Part shown: piece after piece, positions 17,195-25,468 of the stretch | Layout: each line of letters begins with the position of its first letter | Numbering within the stretch: position 1 is the first letter of the stretch | Origin: JASHSH01 sp036490215 | Lineage (GTDB): Bacteria; Pseudomonadota; Alphaproteobacteria; Rhodospirillales; Magnetospirillaceae | Assembly (NCBI GenBank): GCA_036490215.1 | Contig: DASXEH010000056.1 | Span: forward strand, 62,001 to 126,000 | Direction of reading: 5' to 3' | Length of the DNA stretch: 64,000 bases | Program-made: the position numbers and the translations under genes | Notes under the pieces: generated by a model | Seen by the model: the letters and a program-made list of their open reading frames with translations, nothing else | The model's database searches: none | Told to the model about the DNA's origin: nothing

Positions 17195-18114
17195 GCAACT
17201 CGCCCGCGAATCTGCCGTTCGTCTTCAACCCGGAAGTCGAGGCCGCGCTCAATGCCAAGCGCGCCGTGGTGGCGCTCGAATCGACGATCATCAGCCATGG
17301 CCTGCCGCATGGCCGCAATCTCGAAGTGGCGCATGAGATCGAAGCCACCGTGCGCGGCGCAGGCGCGATTCCCGCCACCATCGCCATCATCGACGGCAGC
17401 ATCCGCGTCGGCCTTTCGACCGAGGAACTGGCGCAGATCGCCGATGGCAACAAGGTCGCCAAGGCCAGCATCCGCGATCTGCCGATCGTGCTGGCCAAGA
17501 AGACGCTGGGCGCGACCACCGTCGCCTCGACCTCCTTCGTCGCCGCGCGCGCCGGCATCAAGGTGTTCGCCACTGGCGGCCTGGGCGGTGTGCATCGCGA
17601 CGCCAACGAAACCTATGACGAGTCGGCCGATCTCACCGCGCTGTCGCAAAGCCCCATCGCGGTGGTGTGCGCCGGGGTAAAATCGATCCTCGATATCAGC
17701 GCGACGCTGGAACGTTTGGAAACGCTGTCGGTCGGCGTGATCGGTTATGGCACCGATCGTTTCCCCGGCTTCTATGTGCGTTCCACCGAACACAAGCTGC
17801 CCTGGCGCTTGGATACGCCCGCCGATATCGCCGCCGCGCTCAAGGCGCGCGATGCGTTGGGCTTGCAGCAGGCGATCGTGGTTGCCAATCCGATCCCGGC
17901 CAACAGCGCCATGGACCAGGCACGGCACGACCGCATTCTGGCCGAGGCACTGCATGCGATGGCCGAGAAGAATGTCTCGGGCAAGAACGTGACACCCTTC
18001 CTGCTGGCGTTCTTTCACGAGCGCACCCAGGGCGAAAGCCTGTCGGCGAATGTGGCGCTGGTGCTCAACAACGCGGCCCTGGCGGCACAGATCGCGGTGG
18101 CCGCGGCGAAATAG
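17191..18114 (+). CDS. psuG: Pseudouridine-5'-phosphate glycosidase
   Basis: 307 residues, the normal length. It splits the C-C bond of pseudouridine 5'-phosphate, giving uracil and ribose 5-phosphate. Family signatures are VALESTIISHGLP with the catalytic Glu30, ATGGLGGVHRDANETYDES, and VIGYGTDRFPGFY; the C-terminal NVALVLNNAALAAQIA is typical. Translationally coupled to psuK. The ribose phosphate and uracil feed central metabolism alongside the deo and rbsK genes nearby. Confidence 0.95.
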   Translation: MSNSPANLPFVFNPEVEAALNAKRAVVALESTIISHGLPHGRNLEVAHEIEATVRGAGAIPATIAIIDGSIRVGLSTEELAQIADGNKVAKASIRDLPIVLAKKTLGATTVASTSFVAARAGIKVFATGGLGGVHRDANETYDESADLTALSQSPIAVVCAGVKSILDISATLERLETLSVGVIGYGTDRFPGFYVRSTEHKLPWRLDTPADIAAALKARDALGLQQAIVVANPIPANSAMDQARHDRILAEALHAMAEKNVSGKNVTPFLLAFFHERTQGESLSANVALVLNNAALAAQIAVAAAK

Positions 18115-18115
18115 T

Positions 18116-18211
18116 AGTACCCCCCATCCTAACCTTCCCCCTCAAGGGGGGAAGGGACGGGACATTCTCTTCCTCCCCCCTTGAGGGGGAGGATCGAGGT
18201 GGGGGGTAGCG
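18116..18211. repeat. Family A palindromic repeat, copy 6
   Basis: Left end GTACCCCCCATCCTAACC, right end GAGGTGGGGGGTAG, two hairpins with a ~15-base spacer. It starts two bases after the psuG stop codon. Confidence 0.85.
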
Positions 18212-18267
18212 AACGGCACGATCCCAAGGCATTCTCTCCCTCAACAAAATCCTAGGGAGACTCCGCC

Positions 18268-19197
18268 ATGGCGGCCAAGCGTATCGTGATCATGGGCATC
18301 TTCGTCGCCGATACGGCCTATCGCACGCCGTACAACCCGCCATGGGGCGAGACGGTGCTGGGCAGCGACTTCAAGCTGGGGCCCGGCGGCAAGGGTTCGA
18401 ACCAGGCGGTGGCCTCGGCGCGCGCCGGCGGCAACACCGCCTTCATCACCAAGCTCGGCCGCGACACCTTCGGCGACATGGCGCGCAAGATGTACAGCGA
18501 CGAGGGCATCGACCAGCGCTTCGTGGTGCCGACCGACGAACACGCGACCGGTGCTGCGGCGATCATCATCGACGAGAAGAAGGGCGACAACGCCATCATC
18601 GTCTTCCCGGGCGCCTGCAGCCATCTGAGCGCGAGCGAAGTCGACGCGGCCAAGGAGATCATCCAAGGCGCGGCCTGCTTCATGACCAATCTCGAACTGC
18701 CGGTGCCGATCGTGCTGCACGGGTTGAAGCTGGCCCGTTCGCTCGGCACGCCGACGATCCTCAATCCCGCGCCTGCCGTGCCGGTGCCCACCGAGATATT
18801 CCCGCTCTGCGATTACGCCACGCCTAATGAGCATGAGGCCGAGGGCCTGACCGGCATCAAGGTGAACGGCCTGCCCGACGCCGAGAAAGCCGCCGACGCG
18901 CTGCTGGCCAAGGGTGTGAAGAACGCGGTGATCACGCTGGGTGGCCAAGGCGTGTTCATCAAGAACGCGAGCGTAAAACAGCACATCGATATCTTCAAAG
19001 CCGGGCCCGTGGTCGAAACCACCGGCGCGGGCGACGCCTTCAACGGCGGCTTCGCGGTGGCGCTGGCCGAAGGCAAAGACATCGTCGAAGCCTGCCGCTT
19101 CGGCTGCGCCGTGGCCGGCATCTCGGTCACCCGCAAAGGCACCGCGCCCTCGATGCCCAAGCGCAGCGAGGTGGATGCGCTGTTGGGGAGGAAGTAG
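18268..19197 (+). CDS. rbsK: Ribokinase
   Basis: 309-residue PfkB kinase. It has the ribokinase pattern LGPGGKGSNQAVASARAGG, TKLGRDTFGDMARK, PNEHEAEGLTGI, and the catalytic ETTGAGDAFNGGFAVAL. It phosphorylates ribose to ribose 5-phosphate. The N-terminus (MGIFVADTAYRTP) is slightly unusual, so a related sugar kinase is possible. The ATG has GGGAG upstream. It follows psuKG and precedes hicAB by about 20 bases. Confidence 0.85.
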   Translation: MAAKRIVIMGIFVADTAYRTPYNPPWGETVLGSDFKLGPGGKGSNQAVASARAGGNTAFITKLGRDTFGDMARKMYSDEGIDQRFVVPTDEHATGAAAIIIDEKKGDNAIIVFPGACSHLSASEVDAAKEIIQGAACFMTNLELPVPIVLHGLKLARSLGTPTILNPAPAVPVPTEIFPLCDYATPNEHEAEGLTGIKVNGLPDAEKAADALLAKGVKNAVITLGGQGVFIKNASVKQHIDIFKAGPVVETTGAGDAFNGGFAVALAEGKDIVEACRFGCAVAGISVTRKGTAPSMPKRSEVDALLGRK

Positions 19198-19217
19198 GAG
19201 CGATTGGCTCGTCGACA

Positions 19218-19412
19218 GTGAAGGTTCGAGACGTCATCCGATTGCTCGAAGACGACGGGTGGTTCCTCGTAGCCACCCGTGGGAGCCATCGCCAATTCAA
19301 ACACCCCTCAAAGCCCGGCCGTGTTACAGTGGCCGGTAAGGGCTCTAACGATATGGCGCCCGGCACATTGAATAGCGTTTTGAAGCAGGCCGGGTTGAAG
19401 GAGCGCGGGTGA
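19218..19412 (+). CDS. hicA: HicA-family mRNA interferase toxin
   Basis: 64-residue HicA/YcfA toxin. The double-stranded RNA-binding-like fold shows KVRDVIRLLEDDGWFLV, then catalytic His24 in TRGSHRQFKHPSKPG, and TLNSVLKQAGL at the end. Expected to cleave mRNA when free of antitoxin. The start codon is GTG at 19218, typical of lowly translated toxins. Directly coupled to hicB. Confidence 0.92.
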   Translation: MKVRDVIRLLEDDGWFLVATRGSHRQFKHPSKPGRVTVAGKGSNDMAPGTLNSVLKQAGLKERG

Positions 19413-19618
19413 TGCGATACGCGGTAGTGATCGAAAAGGCAGAAGGCAACTACTCAGCCTATGTGCCTGACCTTCCCGGCTGCATTGCGACCGGCGAATC
19501 TGTCGAAGCTGTCGAAGTCGAAATCCGCGAAGCGATCCGTTTCCATATCGATGGCCTGAAAGAAGATGGACTGCCAATCCCGCAGCCATCGAGCATTGCA
19601 GAATATGTGGATGCCTAA
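19412..19618 (+). CDS. hicB: HicB-family antitoxin (short form)
   Basis: 68 residues. The partially degraded RNase H-like HicB core is visible as YAVVIEKAEGNYSAYVPDLPGC, then EIREAIRFHIDGLKEDG. It ends soon after IAEYVDA, so it lacks the C-terminal DNA-binding domain of longer HicB proteins. The ATG at 19412 overlaps the hicA stop (TGATG); a GTG at 19409 is an alternative. It neutralises HicA by blocking its active site. Confidence 0.92.
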   Translation: MRYAVVIEKAEGNYSAYVPDLPGCIATGESVEAVEVEIREAIRFHIDGLKEDGLPIPQPSSIAEYVDA

Positions 19619-19642
19619 GCACAACGCTTAAAGCTTTCTGCG

Positions 19643-19948
19643 GTGACCATTCTCGAATCCGCCATCCTCAACATCCGCCCTGGCCAAGAAGCCGCCTTCG
19701 AGGCGGCAATGAAAACCGCGCGGCCGTTGATCGCCGCCACGCCCGGCTTCGAGGGGATCGAAGTACGGCGCTGCGTCGAAGCACCCAACCGCTATCTGCT
19801 GCTGGTGACATGGCGCGCACTCGAAGATCACACGGTCGGGTTTAGACAATCCGAGCGTTATCAGGAATGGCGCAACCTCTTGCACCATTTCTACGATCCC
19901 TTCCCGATCGTCGAGCACTACACCGCGCCCATCGAGTTGGGCGGCTGA
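19643..19948 (+). CDS. Antibiotic biosynthesis monooxygenase (ABM)-domain protein
   Basis: 101-residue single ABM/dimeric alpha-beta barrel domain: ILESAILNIRPGQEAAFEAAM, then RYLLLVTWRALEDHTVGFRQS and the C-terminal HHFYDPFPIVEHY. Such proteins are small cofactor-light oxygenases or simply stress-related; function here is unknown. The start is GTG at 19643, 24 bases after hicB, so it could be co-transcribed with the toxin-antitoxin pair. Confidence 0.8.
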   Translation: MTILESAILNIRPGQEAAFEAAMKTARPLIAATPGFEGIEVRRCVEAPNRYLLLVTWRALEDHTVGFRQSERYQEWRNLLHHFYDPFPIVEHYTAPIELGG

Positions 19949-19962
19949 GCGAAAAGTCGTTC

Positions 19963-20158
19963 GCGTCATGGCCGGGCACGCGACACCGCTCGCGTGAGGC
20001 CACCTGCGCCTTGAAGATTTCACCACGAATGCACGAAGGTGGTGGAGATAACGAAGGAGCATTGTTCTTCGTGTTTCCTTCGTGGCTTCGCGCCTTCGTG
20101 GTTATTTCTTAAAAGAAAGACGTGGATGTCCGGCACAAGGCCAGGCACGACGGAGAAA
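19963..20158. repeat. Degenerate family C repeat split by a second repeat
   Basis: GTCATGGCCGGGCACG on the left and GACGTGGATGTCCGGC on the right are the halves of a family C element. Between them lies a copy-like block with CACGAATGCACGAAGG and CCTTCGTGGCTTCGCG, which is itself self-complementary. Confidence 0.6.
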
Positions 20159-20242
20159 GATCAGGACATTCAATATCTTGCCCCGCGATTGCAGGCCGTG
20201 CGCGAGGGGCGTATTCTCCGCCCCTTAACCCAGGAAGCTGCC

Positions 20243-21223
20243 ATGAACGTTGAAAGCCAGTTGCGGCCGAATTTCCGGCCGCGCAATGAGGGCACACCGC
20301 TTGAGGTCGAGCGCTTTCGCGCCGCCCAGGTGAACCTGTCCGCGGTCGAGCGCCGCACCAGCACCCTGCCCGGCCGCCGCACCGTGAAGAAAGAGTGGCA
20401 GGCCGCGTGGTTGGTGCGCGCGATGCAATGCATCGATCTCACCACCCTGGCCGGTGACGACACGCCGGCGCGCGTGCATCGCCTCTGCGTCAAGGCGCGC
20501 AACCCGCTGCGCGCCGATCTGGTCGAGGCGCTGGGCCTGGAAGATGCGCCGCCGAAAGTGGGCGCGGTCTGCGTCTACCCGACCATGGTCGCGCCGGCGG
20601 TAAAGGCGCTCGACGGTTCGGGCATTCCCGTCGCCTCGGTGGCGACTGGATTTCCCGCCGGCCTGACGCCGCTGCCGCTGCGCATCGAAGAGATCAAGAT
20701 GGCCGTGGCCGACGGCGCCGACGAGATCGACATCGTCATCACCCGCGCCCATGTCTTCGATCAGGAATGGGAAGCGCTCTACGACGAAATCCAGCAGATG
20801 CGCGAAGCCTGCGGCAAGGCGCATCTCAAGGCGATCCTGGCCACCGGCGATCTCAAGACGCTGCGCAATGTCTACAAGGCCAGCATGGTGGCGATGCAGG
20901 CCGGCGCCGATTTCATCAAGACCTCGACCGGCAAGGAAGACGTCAACGCGACGCTGCCGGTGAGCCTCGTCATGCTGCGCGCGATTCGCGATTACGAAGC
21001 GCAGACCGGATTCAAGATCGGCTTCAAACCGGCCGGCGGGCTGAAGACCACCAAGGATGCGCTGAACTGGCTGATCCTGATGAAGGAAGAGCTCGGCCGC
21101 GACTGGCTGGAGCCCGACCTGTTCCGCATCGGGGCAAGCTCGCTGCTCACCGATATCGAGCGCCAGATCGAGCACTTCGTCACCGGCCGCTACTCGGCCG
21201 CGTCGCACCACGCGATGGGATAA
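20243..21223 (+). CDS. deoC: Deoxyribose-phosphate aldolase
   Basis: 326-residue class I aldolase that splits 2-deoxyribose 5-phosphate into acetaldehyde and glyceraldehyde 3-phosphate. The Schiff-base lysine is Lys226 in ADFIKTSTGKE; the second active-site lysine lies in GFKPAGGLKT; the N-terminal CIDLTTLAGDDTP is also diagnostic. The ATG at 20243 has AGGAAG upstream; the frame open back to 20039 runs through repeat DNA. Followed by an aldehyde dehydrogenase gene, which would remove the acetaldehyde. Confidence 0.95.
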   Translation: MNVESQLRPNFRPRNEGTPLEVERFRAAQVNLSAVERRTSTLPGRRTVKKEWQAAWLVRAMQCIDLTTLAGDDTPARVHRLCVKARNPLRADLVEALGLEDAPPKVGAVCVYPTMVAPAVKALDGSGIPVASVATGFPAGLTPLPLRIEEIKMAVADGADEIDIVITRAHVFDQEWEALYDEIQQMREACGKAHLKAILATGDLKTLRNVYKASMVAMQAGADFIKTSTGKEDVNATLPVSLVMLRAIRDYEAQTGFKIGFKPAGGLKTTKDALNWLILMKEELGRDWLEPDLFRIGASSLLTDIERQIEHFVTGRYSAASHHAMG

Positions 21224-21229
21224 TGGAAG

Positions 21230-21336
21230 CTCGCCCTTCGAGACGGGATCTCCGATCCCTCCTCAGGGTGAGGCGTCATAAAAGAAAGTCCTCATCCTGA
21301 GGTGCCGACACAGTCGGCCTCGAAGGATGGGCCGCA
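21230..21336. repeat. Family B dispersed repeat, copy 2
   Basis: CCTCCTCAGGGTGAGG, CCTCATCCTGAGG and CTCGAAGGATGGGCCGCAG in family order. It starts just after the deoC stop and ends 13 bases before the ALDH start, so it sits inside the probable operon. Confidence 0.75.
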
Positions 21337-21348
21337 GATGAGGAACCG

Positions 21349-23739
21349 ATGAACAAGATCTCCGAAATCCTCGCCACGATGGAATACGGGCCGGCGCCCG
21401 AGGCCAGCGATCATGTGCGCGCCTGGCTGACGGGCCATAAGGACGGGTTCAAGCATTTCATCGGCGGCAAATTCGTCGCGCCCATCGAGAAGAAATACTT
21501 CGAGGTGCATAACCCGGCCGATAATTCGCTGCTCGGCAAAGTCGCGCAAGGCAGCAAGGCCGATGTGAATGCCGCCGTGAAAGCGGCGCGCGCCGCGTTC
21601 AAGACGTGGTCGAAGCTGTCGGGCGAGCAGCGTGCGAAGCACATCTACGCGATCGCGCGCCATATCCAGAAGCGCGAGCGTTTCCTCGCCGTGCTCGAGA
21701 CGATGGACAACGGCAAGCCGATCCGCGAGACCCGCGACATCGACATTCCGCTCGTCGCGCGCCATTTCTATCACCATGCCGGCTGGGCCGCGCTGGTGGC
21801 GAGCGAATTCCCGCATCACGGCCCGGTGGGTGTCTGCGGCCAGATCATTCCGTGGAACTTCCCGCTGCTAATGCTGTCGTGGAAGATTGCGCCGGCGCTG
21901 GCCGCTGGTAATACCGTTGTGCTGAAGCCCGCCGAGTTCACGCCGCTCACCGCCCTCGCCTTCGCCGAAATCTGTGCCGAGGCCGGGTTGCCGGCGGGTG
22001 TGGTCAATATCGTCACCGGCGACGGCGAGACCGGCGCGCTGATCGTCGATCATAAAGACATCGACAAGATCGCCTTCACCGGCTCGACCGATGTCGGCCG
22101 CAAGATTCGCGCCGCCACCGCCGGCACGGGCAAGAAGCTCTCGCTCGAACTCGGCGGCAAGTCGCCCTTCATCGTGTTCGACGATGCCGATCTCGACAGC
22201 GTGGTCGAGGGCGTGGTCGATGCGATCTGGTTCAACCAGGGCCAGGTGTGCTGCGCCGGTTCGCGCGCGCTGGTCCATGAAGGCATCGCGCAGACCTTCT
22301 ACGCCAAGCTGCGCGCCCGCATGGCGACGCTGCGGGTGGGCGATCCGCTCGACAAGGCGATCGATATGGGCGCGATTGTCGACAAGGTTCAGCTCGAACG
22401 CATCAAGGCGCTGGTCGAGACCGGCAAGCGCGAGGGTGCGCAATGCTGGCAGGCGCCGGTGACGCTGCCGGGCAAAGGCCTGTTCTTCCCGCCGACGCTG
22501 TTCACCGATGTCGAGCCGGCTTCGACCATCGCGCAGGTCGAGATCTTCGGCCCCGTGTTGGCCGCGATGACCTTCCGCACGCCCGATGAGGCGGTGCAGC
22601 TCGCCAACAACACGCCCTATGGCCTGGCCGCGTCGGTGTGGTCGGAGAACATCAATCTCAGCCTCGATATCGCGTCGCGGCTGAAGGCCGGCGTGGTGTG
22701 GATCAACGGCACCAACATGTTCGATGCGGCGGCCGGTTTCGGCGGCTATCGAGAATCCGGCTTCGGCCGCGAGGGCGGGCGCGAGGGCATGTACGAATAT
22801 CTGGTGCCCAACTGGACCGCACGCCCCGTGCCGAAAGAAGCCGCGAAGACGATCAGCGCCGCGCCGACCACGCAGATCGGCGAGGAGCACGATCCGCTCG
22901 ACCGCACCGCCAAGCAATTCATCGGCGGCAAGCAGAAGCGGCCCGATTCCGGCTACTCCTATTCCGTGCTCGATCCCAAGGGCCGCTCGCTCGGTCAGGC
23001 GGGGCTGGGCAATCGCAAGGATATCCGCGACGCGGTCGAGGCCGCGAGCAAAGCCGGCGGCTGGTCGAGCTTCACCGGACACAACCGCGCCCAGGTGCTC
23101 TATTTCCTGGCTGAGAATCTCAGCGCGCGCTCCGACGAGTTCGCCAAGCGCATCAGCCAGATGACCGGCACCGCGATTGCGCAGACGCGGCGTGGCGTCG
23201 AACTCTCGATCAACCGCATCATGTACTACGCCGCCATGGCCGATAAGTTCGACGGCCGCGTCCATGCCACCAAGGCGCGCAACGTCACGCTCGCCATGCC
23301 CGAGCCCTGGGGCGTGGTGGGCATCTCCTGCCCCGACGAAGCGCCGCTGCTCGCCTTCGTCTCGCTGGTGCTGCCGGCCATCGCCATGGGCAACCGCGTG
23401 GTGGTGACGCCCTCGCCGCTGCATCCGCTGGCCGCGACCGATTTCTACCAGGTGCTGGAAACCTCCGACGTGCCCGCCGGCGTGGTCAACATCGTCACCG
23501 GCGACCGCGACACGCTGGCCAAGACTCTGGCCGAGCATGACGAGGTGGCCGCGCATTGGTATGTCGGCTCGGCCGCCGGCAGCGCGATGGTGGAAAAGGC
23601 CTCGGCCGGCAACGTCAAATCGACCTGGGTCAATTACGGCCATCCGCGCGATTGGTTCGACAACGCCGAAGCGCAAGGCGAGACCTATCTGCACCACGCG
23701 ACCCAGATCAAAAACATCTGGGTGCCGTACGGGGAGTAA
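21349..23739 (+). CDS. ALDH16-type aldehyde dehydrogenase with two tandem ALDH domains
   Basis: 796 residues, far longer than the usual ~490. The first ALDH domain (about 35-495) is complete: PWNFPLLM, catalytic Glu267 in LELGGKSP, catalytic Cys301 in FNQGQVCCAGS, and GGYRESGFGREGG. The second (about 530-760) keeps the Rossmann part (PWGVVGISCPDEAPLL, GVVNIVTGDRD) but has no nucleophile Cys and is shortened. This two-domain plan with one dead domain is that of bacterial ALDH16. Next to deoC it probably oxidises acetaldehyde to acetate. Confidence 0.9.
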   Translation: MNKISEILATMEYGPAPEASDHVRAWLTGHKDGFKHFIGGKFVAPIEKKYFEVHNPADNSLLGKVAQGSKADVNAAVKAARAAFKTWSKLSGEQRAKHIYAIARHIQKRERFLAVLETMDNGKPIRETRDIDIPLVARHFYHHAGWAALVASEFPHHGPVGVCGQIIPWNFPLLMLSWKIAPALAAGNTVVLKPAEFTPLTALAFAEICAEAGLPAGVVNIVTGDGETGALIVDHKDIDKIAFTGSTDVGRKIRAATAGTGKKLSLELGGKSPFIVFDDADLDSVVEGVVDAIWFNQGQVCCAGSRALVHEGIAQTFYAKLRARMATLRVGDPLDKAIDMGAIVDKVQLERIKALVETGKREGAQCWQAPVTLPGKGLFFPPTLFTDVEPASTIAQVEIFGPVLAAMTFRTPDEAVQLANNTPYGLAASVWSENINLSLDIASRLKAGVVWINGTNMFDAAAGFGGYRESGFGREGGREGMYEYLVPNWTARPVPKEAAKTISAAPTTQIGEEHDPLDRTAKQFIGGKQKRPDSGYSYSVLDPKGRSLGQAGLGNRKDIRDAVEAASKAGGWSSFTGHNRAQVLYFLAENLSARSDEFAKRISQMTGTAIAQTRRGVELSINRIMYYAAMADKFDGRVHATKARNVTLAMPEPWGVVGISCPDEAPLLAFVSLVLPAIAMGNRVVVTPSPLHPLAATDFYQVLETSDVPAGVVNIVTGDRDTLAKTLAEHDEVAAHWYVGSAAGSAMVEKASAGNVKSTWVNYGHPRDWFDNAEAQGETYLHHATQIKNIWVPYGE

Positions 23740-23786
23740 TGCGGGAAATCTAAGCGCCTTTGGCTACCCGGACGGAAGAATAACAA

Positions 23787-24617
23787 ATGGCACGCTTCGC
23801 CGAACGTATGGGTTTCCGAGCCGCTCGGACGGCTATACAGATTGACGGGATGGATGAGGCTCTGAGGAATGGCCTCTGGAACATTATCACCAAACATTTG
23901 TTCCCAGATACAGGAGGTATCCTATCTCGGAATCCTGGTCTTACTAGGCATATCGAACGCCTATGGCAGGGGTATTTTAAGAAACCTGTAGATACAATTG
24001 ATGGGTCTTGGAGCAGCACACGAGGCGCAATAAAGAACTGGTTCTTTCAATCCCCGTGGTTCGATGTTTATGACTTCCTCGAATTTTGCGCTGACGAATT
24101 TTTTGACGAACAACATCGCGACGGATTTGTAAAATCGATTAATCAGATTCTTGCTGAAGAAAATTCAGGCTTTAGGTTCGTTGGTTCATATTTCATTAGA
24201 AATACGTCTGAGCAAGAATTAGCCGCCATTGACGCCGCTCAGAATTCTGGCGGTAAGTTTGAGCCTGTCGCTATACACATTCGTGCCGCCCTCGATCATC
24301 TAACCCGAAAGTCAAAGCCTGACTTTCGAAATTCGATTAAAGAATCTGTAAGCGCTGTCGAGGCGGCATGCTGCGTGGTGACTGGAAATGTCAGCGCAAG
24401 TCTCGGTAAAGCGCTAAAACAATTGGATGATAAAGGCATAAAGCTTCATCCCGCCCTGCGAGATGCCTTTAGCAAGCTCTATGGATATACGAGTGACTCG
24501 AGCGGCATTCGCCACGCTCTTCTTGATGAAGAGACTCTCACCTATCAAGACGCACTCTTCATGTTGGTAACGTGCTCTGCCTTCGTGAACTATTTACAAG
24601 CGCTCGCTGGGTCATGA
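23787..24617 (+). CDS. AbiJ-NTD4/HEPN-like putative abortive-infection protein
   Basis: 276 residues. The N-terminal part (FAERMGFRAARTAIQIDGMD, then ALRNGLWNII) matches the pattern of AbiJ N-terminal domain 4. The C-terminal half (ISAVEAACC-like helices, LHPALRDAFSKLYGYTSD, SGIRHALLDEE, FMLVTCSAFVNYL) is of the HEPN-like type found with it. Such proteins are linked to phage abortive infection; activity here is inferred. The gene is visibly more AT-rich than its neighbours, with more A/T-ending codons, which suggests recent acquisition. No partner gene adjoins it. The ATG at 23787 lacks a strong ribosome-binding site. Confidence 0.72.
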   Translation: MARFAERMGFRAARTAIQIDGMDEALRNGLWNIITKHLFPDTGGILSRNPGLTRHIERLWQGYFKKPVDTIDGSWSSTRGAIKNWFFQSPWFDVYDFLEFCADEFFDEQHRDGFVKSINQILAEENSGFRFVGSYFIRNTSEQELAAIDAAQNSGGKFEPVAIHIRAALDHLTRKSKPDFRNSIKESVSAVEAACCVVTGNVSASLGKALKQLDDKGIKLHPALRDAFSKLYGYTSDSSGIRHALLDEETLTYQDALFMLVTCSAFVNYLQALAGS

Positions 24618-24656
24618 CTCAAGGTCGGCGGAAGCAAACATACGCACAGCGACGAG

Positions 24657-24962
24657 ATGTCTGAGGAACGCATGAAATGGCGCGATGGCGTGAAGGTCAT
24701 GCGCCGTGCGGCGCTGGATGAGGTGATGCGCGGTGCTGGCAACGACCGCGCCACCGCGTTCGATTTCGCCGGCACCGGAGCCACGTAGACCTGGATCGGC
24801 ACCGTGACGCAGCAGCCGCTGTCGAAAACCGGCCCGCATCAGGAACAGACTCTCGATGCAACCGAGCCCGTGCAGTTCGTGGTGATGCGCAGCGACAACG
24901 AGCGCATCGCCGTGCCGCTGCCCGATGTCGCGCTCGACGATCATCCCGAATTCGTATTCTGA
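24657..24962 (+). pseudogene. Decayed cupin-domain protein gene
   Basis: Read in one frame from ATG 24657 to TGA 24962. It encodes a cupin N-terminus (MKWRDGVKVMRRAALDEVMR, FDFAGTGAT), then an in-frame TAG, then TWIGTV, then GPHQEQTLDATEPVQFVVMR and RSDNERIAVPL. Relative to intact cupins, the central barrel strands after GPH are deleted and a stop replaces a lysine-type codon. It is a remnant with no expected function, next to the acquired AbiJ-like gene. Confidence 0.7.
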
Positions 24963-25145
24963 TTTCGTATTCTGATTCTGGCGCCACGATTCTGCGACAA
25001 GCGCCATCCGTGCATGCACCGCGCGGCTTTTATGCCGCAGTGACGCAGAATTATCACCGTTTGCCCATCGTTGGTCGCGGGCCTGCCATGAGTTTGCCCT
25101 GACGCCGCGCGACGCTTGCCCTCGACCACAGTCGGCTCGCGGCTA

Positions 25146-25181
25146 TGTCGATTGGTCTCCGTCGATTGGTCTCCATCGATT
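25146..25181. repeat. Short tandem repeat before the lipoprotein gene
   Basis: GTCGATTGGTCTCC occurs twice in direct tandem, followed by a partial ATCGATTG. It lies about 15 bases before the lipoprotein start. The gap 24963-25195 otherwise holds nothing I recognise. Confidence 0.8.
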
Positions 25182-25195
25182 GAAAGGGCAAAGTC

Positions 25196-25468
25196 ATGAG
25201 CATCACAAAAACGATTGGAACCGCCGCTTCGATTCTGGCCGTCACGGCTATGCTTGGCGGCTGCGGCGAGAACACGGGCGACCGTACGGCGAGCGGCGCG
25301 GCCATCGGCGCCGGCACTGGCGCTGTGATCGGCGCGGCCTGCTGCTTCCTGGTCGGTGCGATCCCTGGCGCGCTGGTCGGTGGCGCTGTCGGCGCCGGCA
25401 CCGGCGCAGTGACCACCCCGTCGCAGGTCGATCTGGGCGAACCGGTTTGGCAGCACAGCGGCCGCTAA
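25196..25468 (+). CDS. Glycine-zipper lipoprotein
   Basis: 90 residues. The signal peptide ends in lipobox MLGGC (acylated Cys at about residue 22). After it come glycine-zipper repeats (GAAIGAGTGAVIGAA, GALVGGAVGAGTGAV), like small outer-membrane proteins of the YMGG/SlyB type. Likely lipid-anchored in the cell envelope. The ATG has AAAGGG upstream. Its stop codon overlaps that of the convergent glycosylase gene by a few bases. Confidence 0.8.
   Translation: MSITKTIGTAASILAVTAMLGGCGENTGDRTASGAAIGAGTGAVIGAACCFLVGAIPGALVGGAVGAGTGAVTTPSQVDLGEPVWQHSGR

Noticed and set aside
21868..23697. A 609-residue minus-strand open frame opposite the aldehyde dehydrogenase
   Set aside because: His/Arg/Gly-rich shadow sequence with no domain; the plus-strand ALDH is unmistakable.
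23787..25195. Multi-gene defence island around the AbiJ-like gene
   Set aside because: Flanking DNA contains only a decayed cupin gene and a tandem repeat. No nuclease, methylase, helicase or second defence gene is visible, so only a single-gene candidate is claimed.
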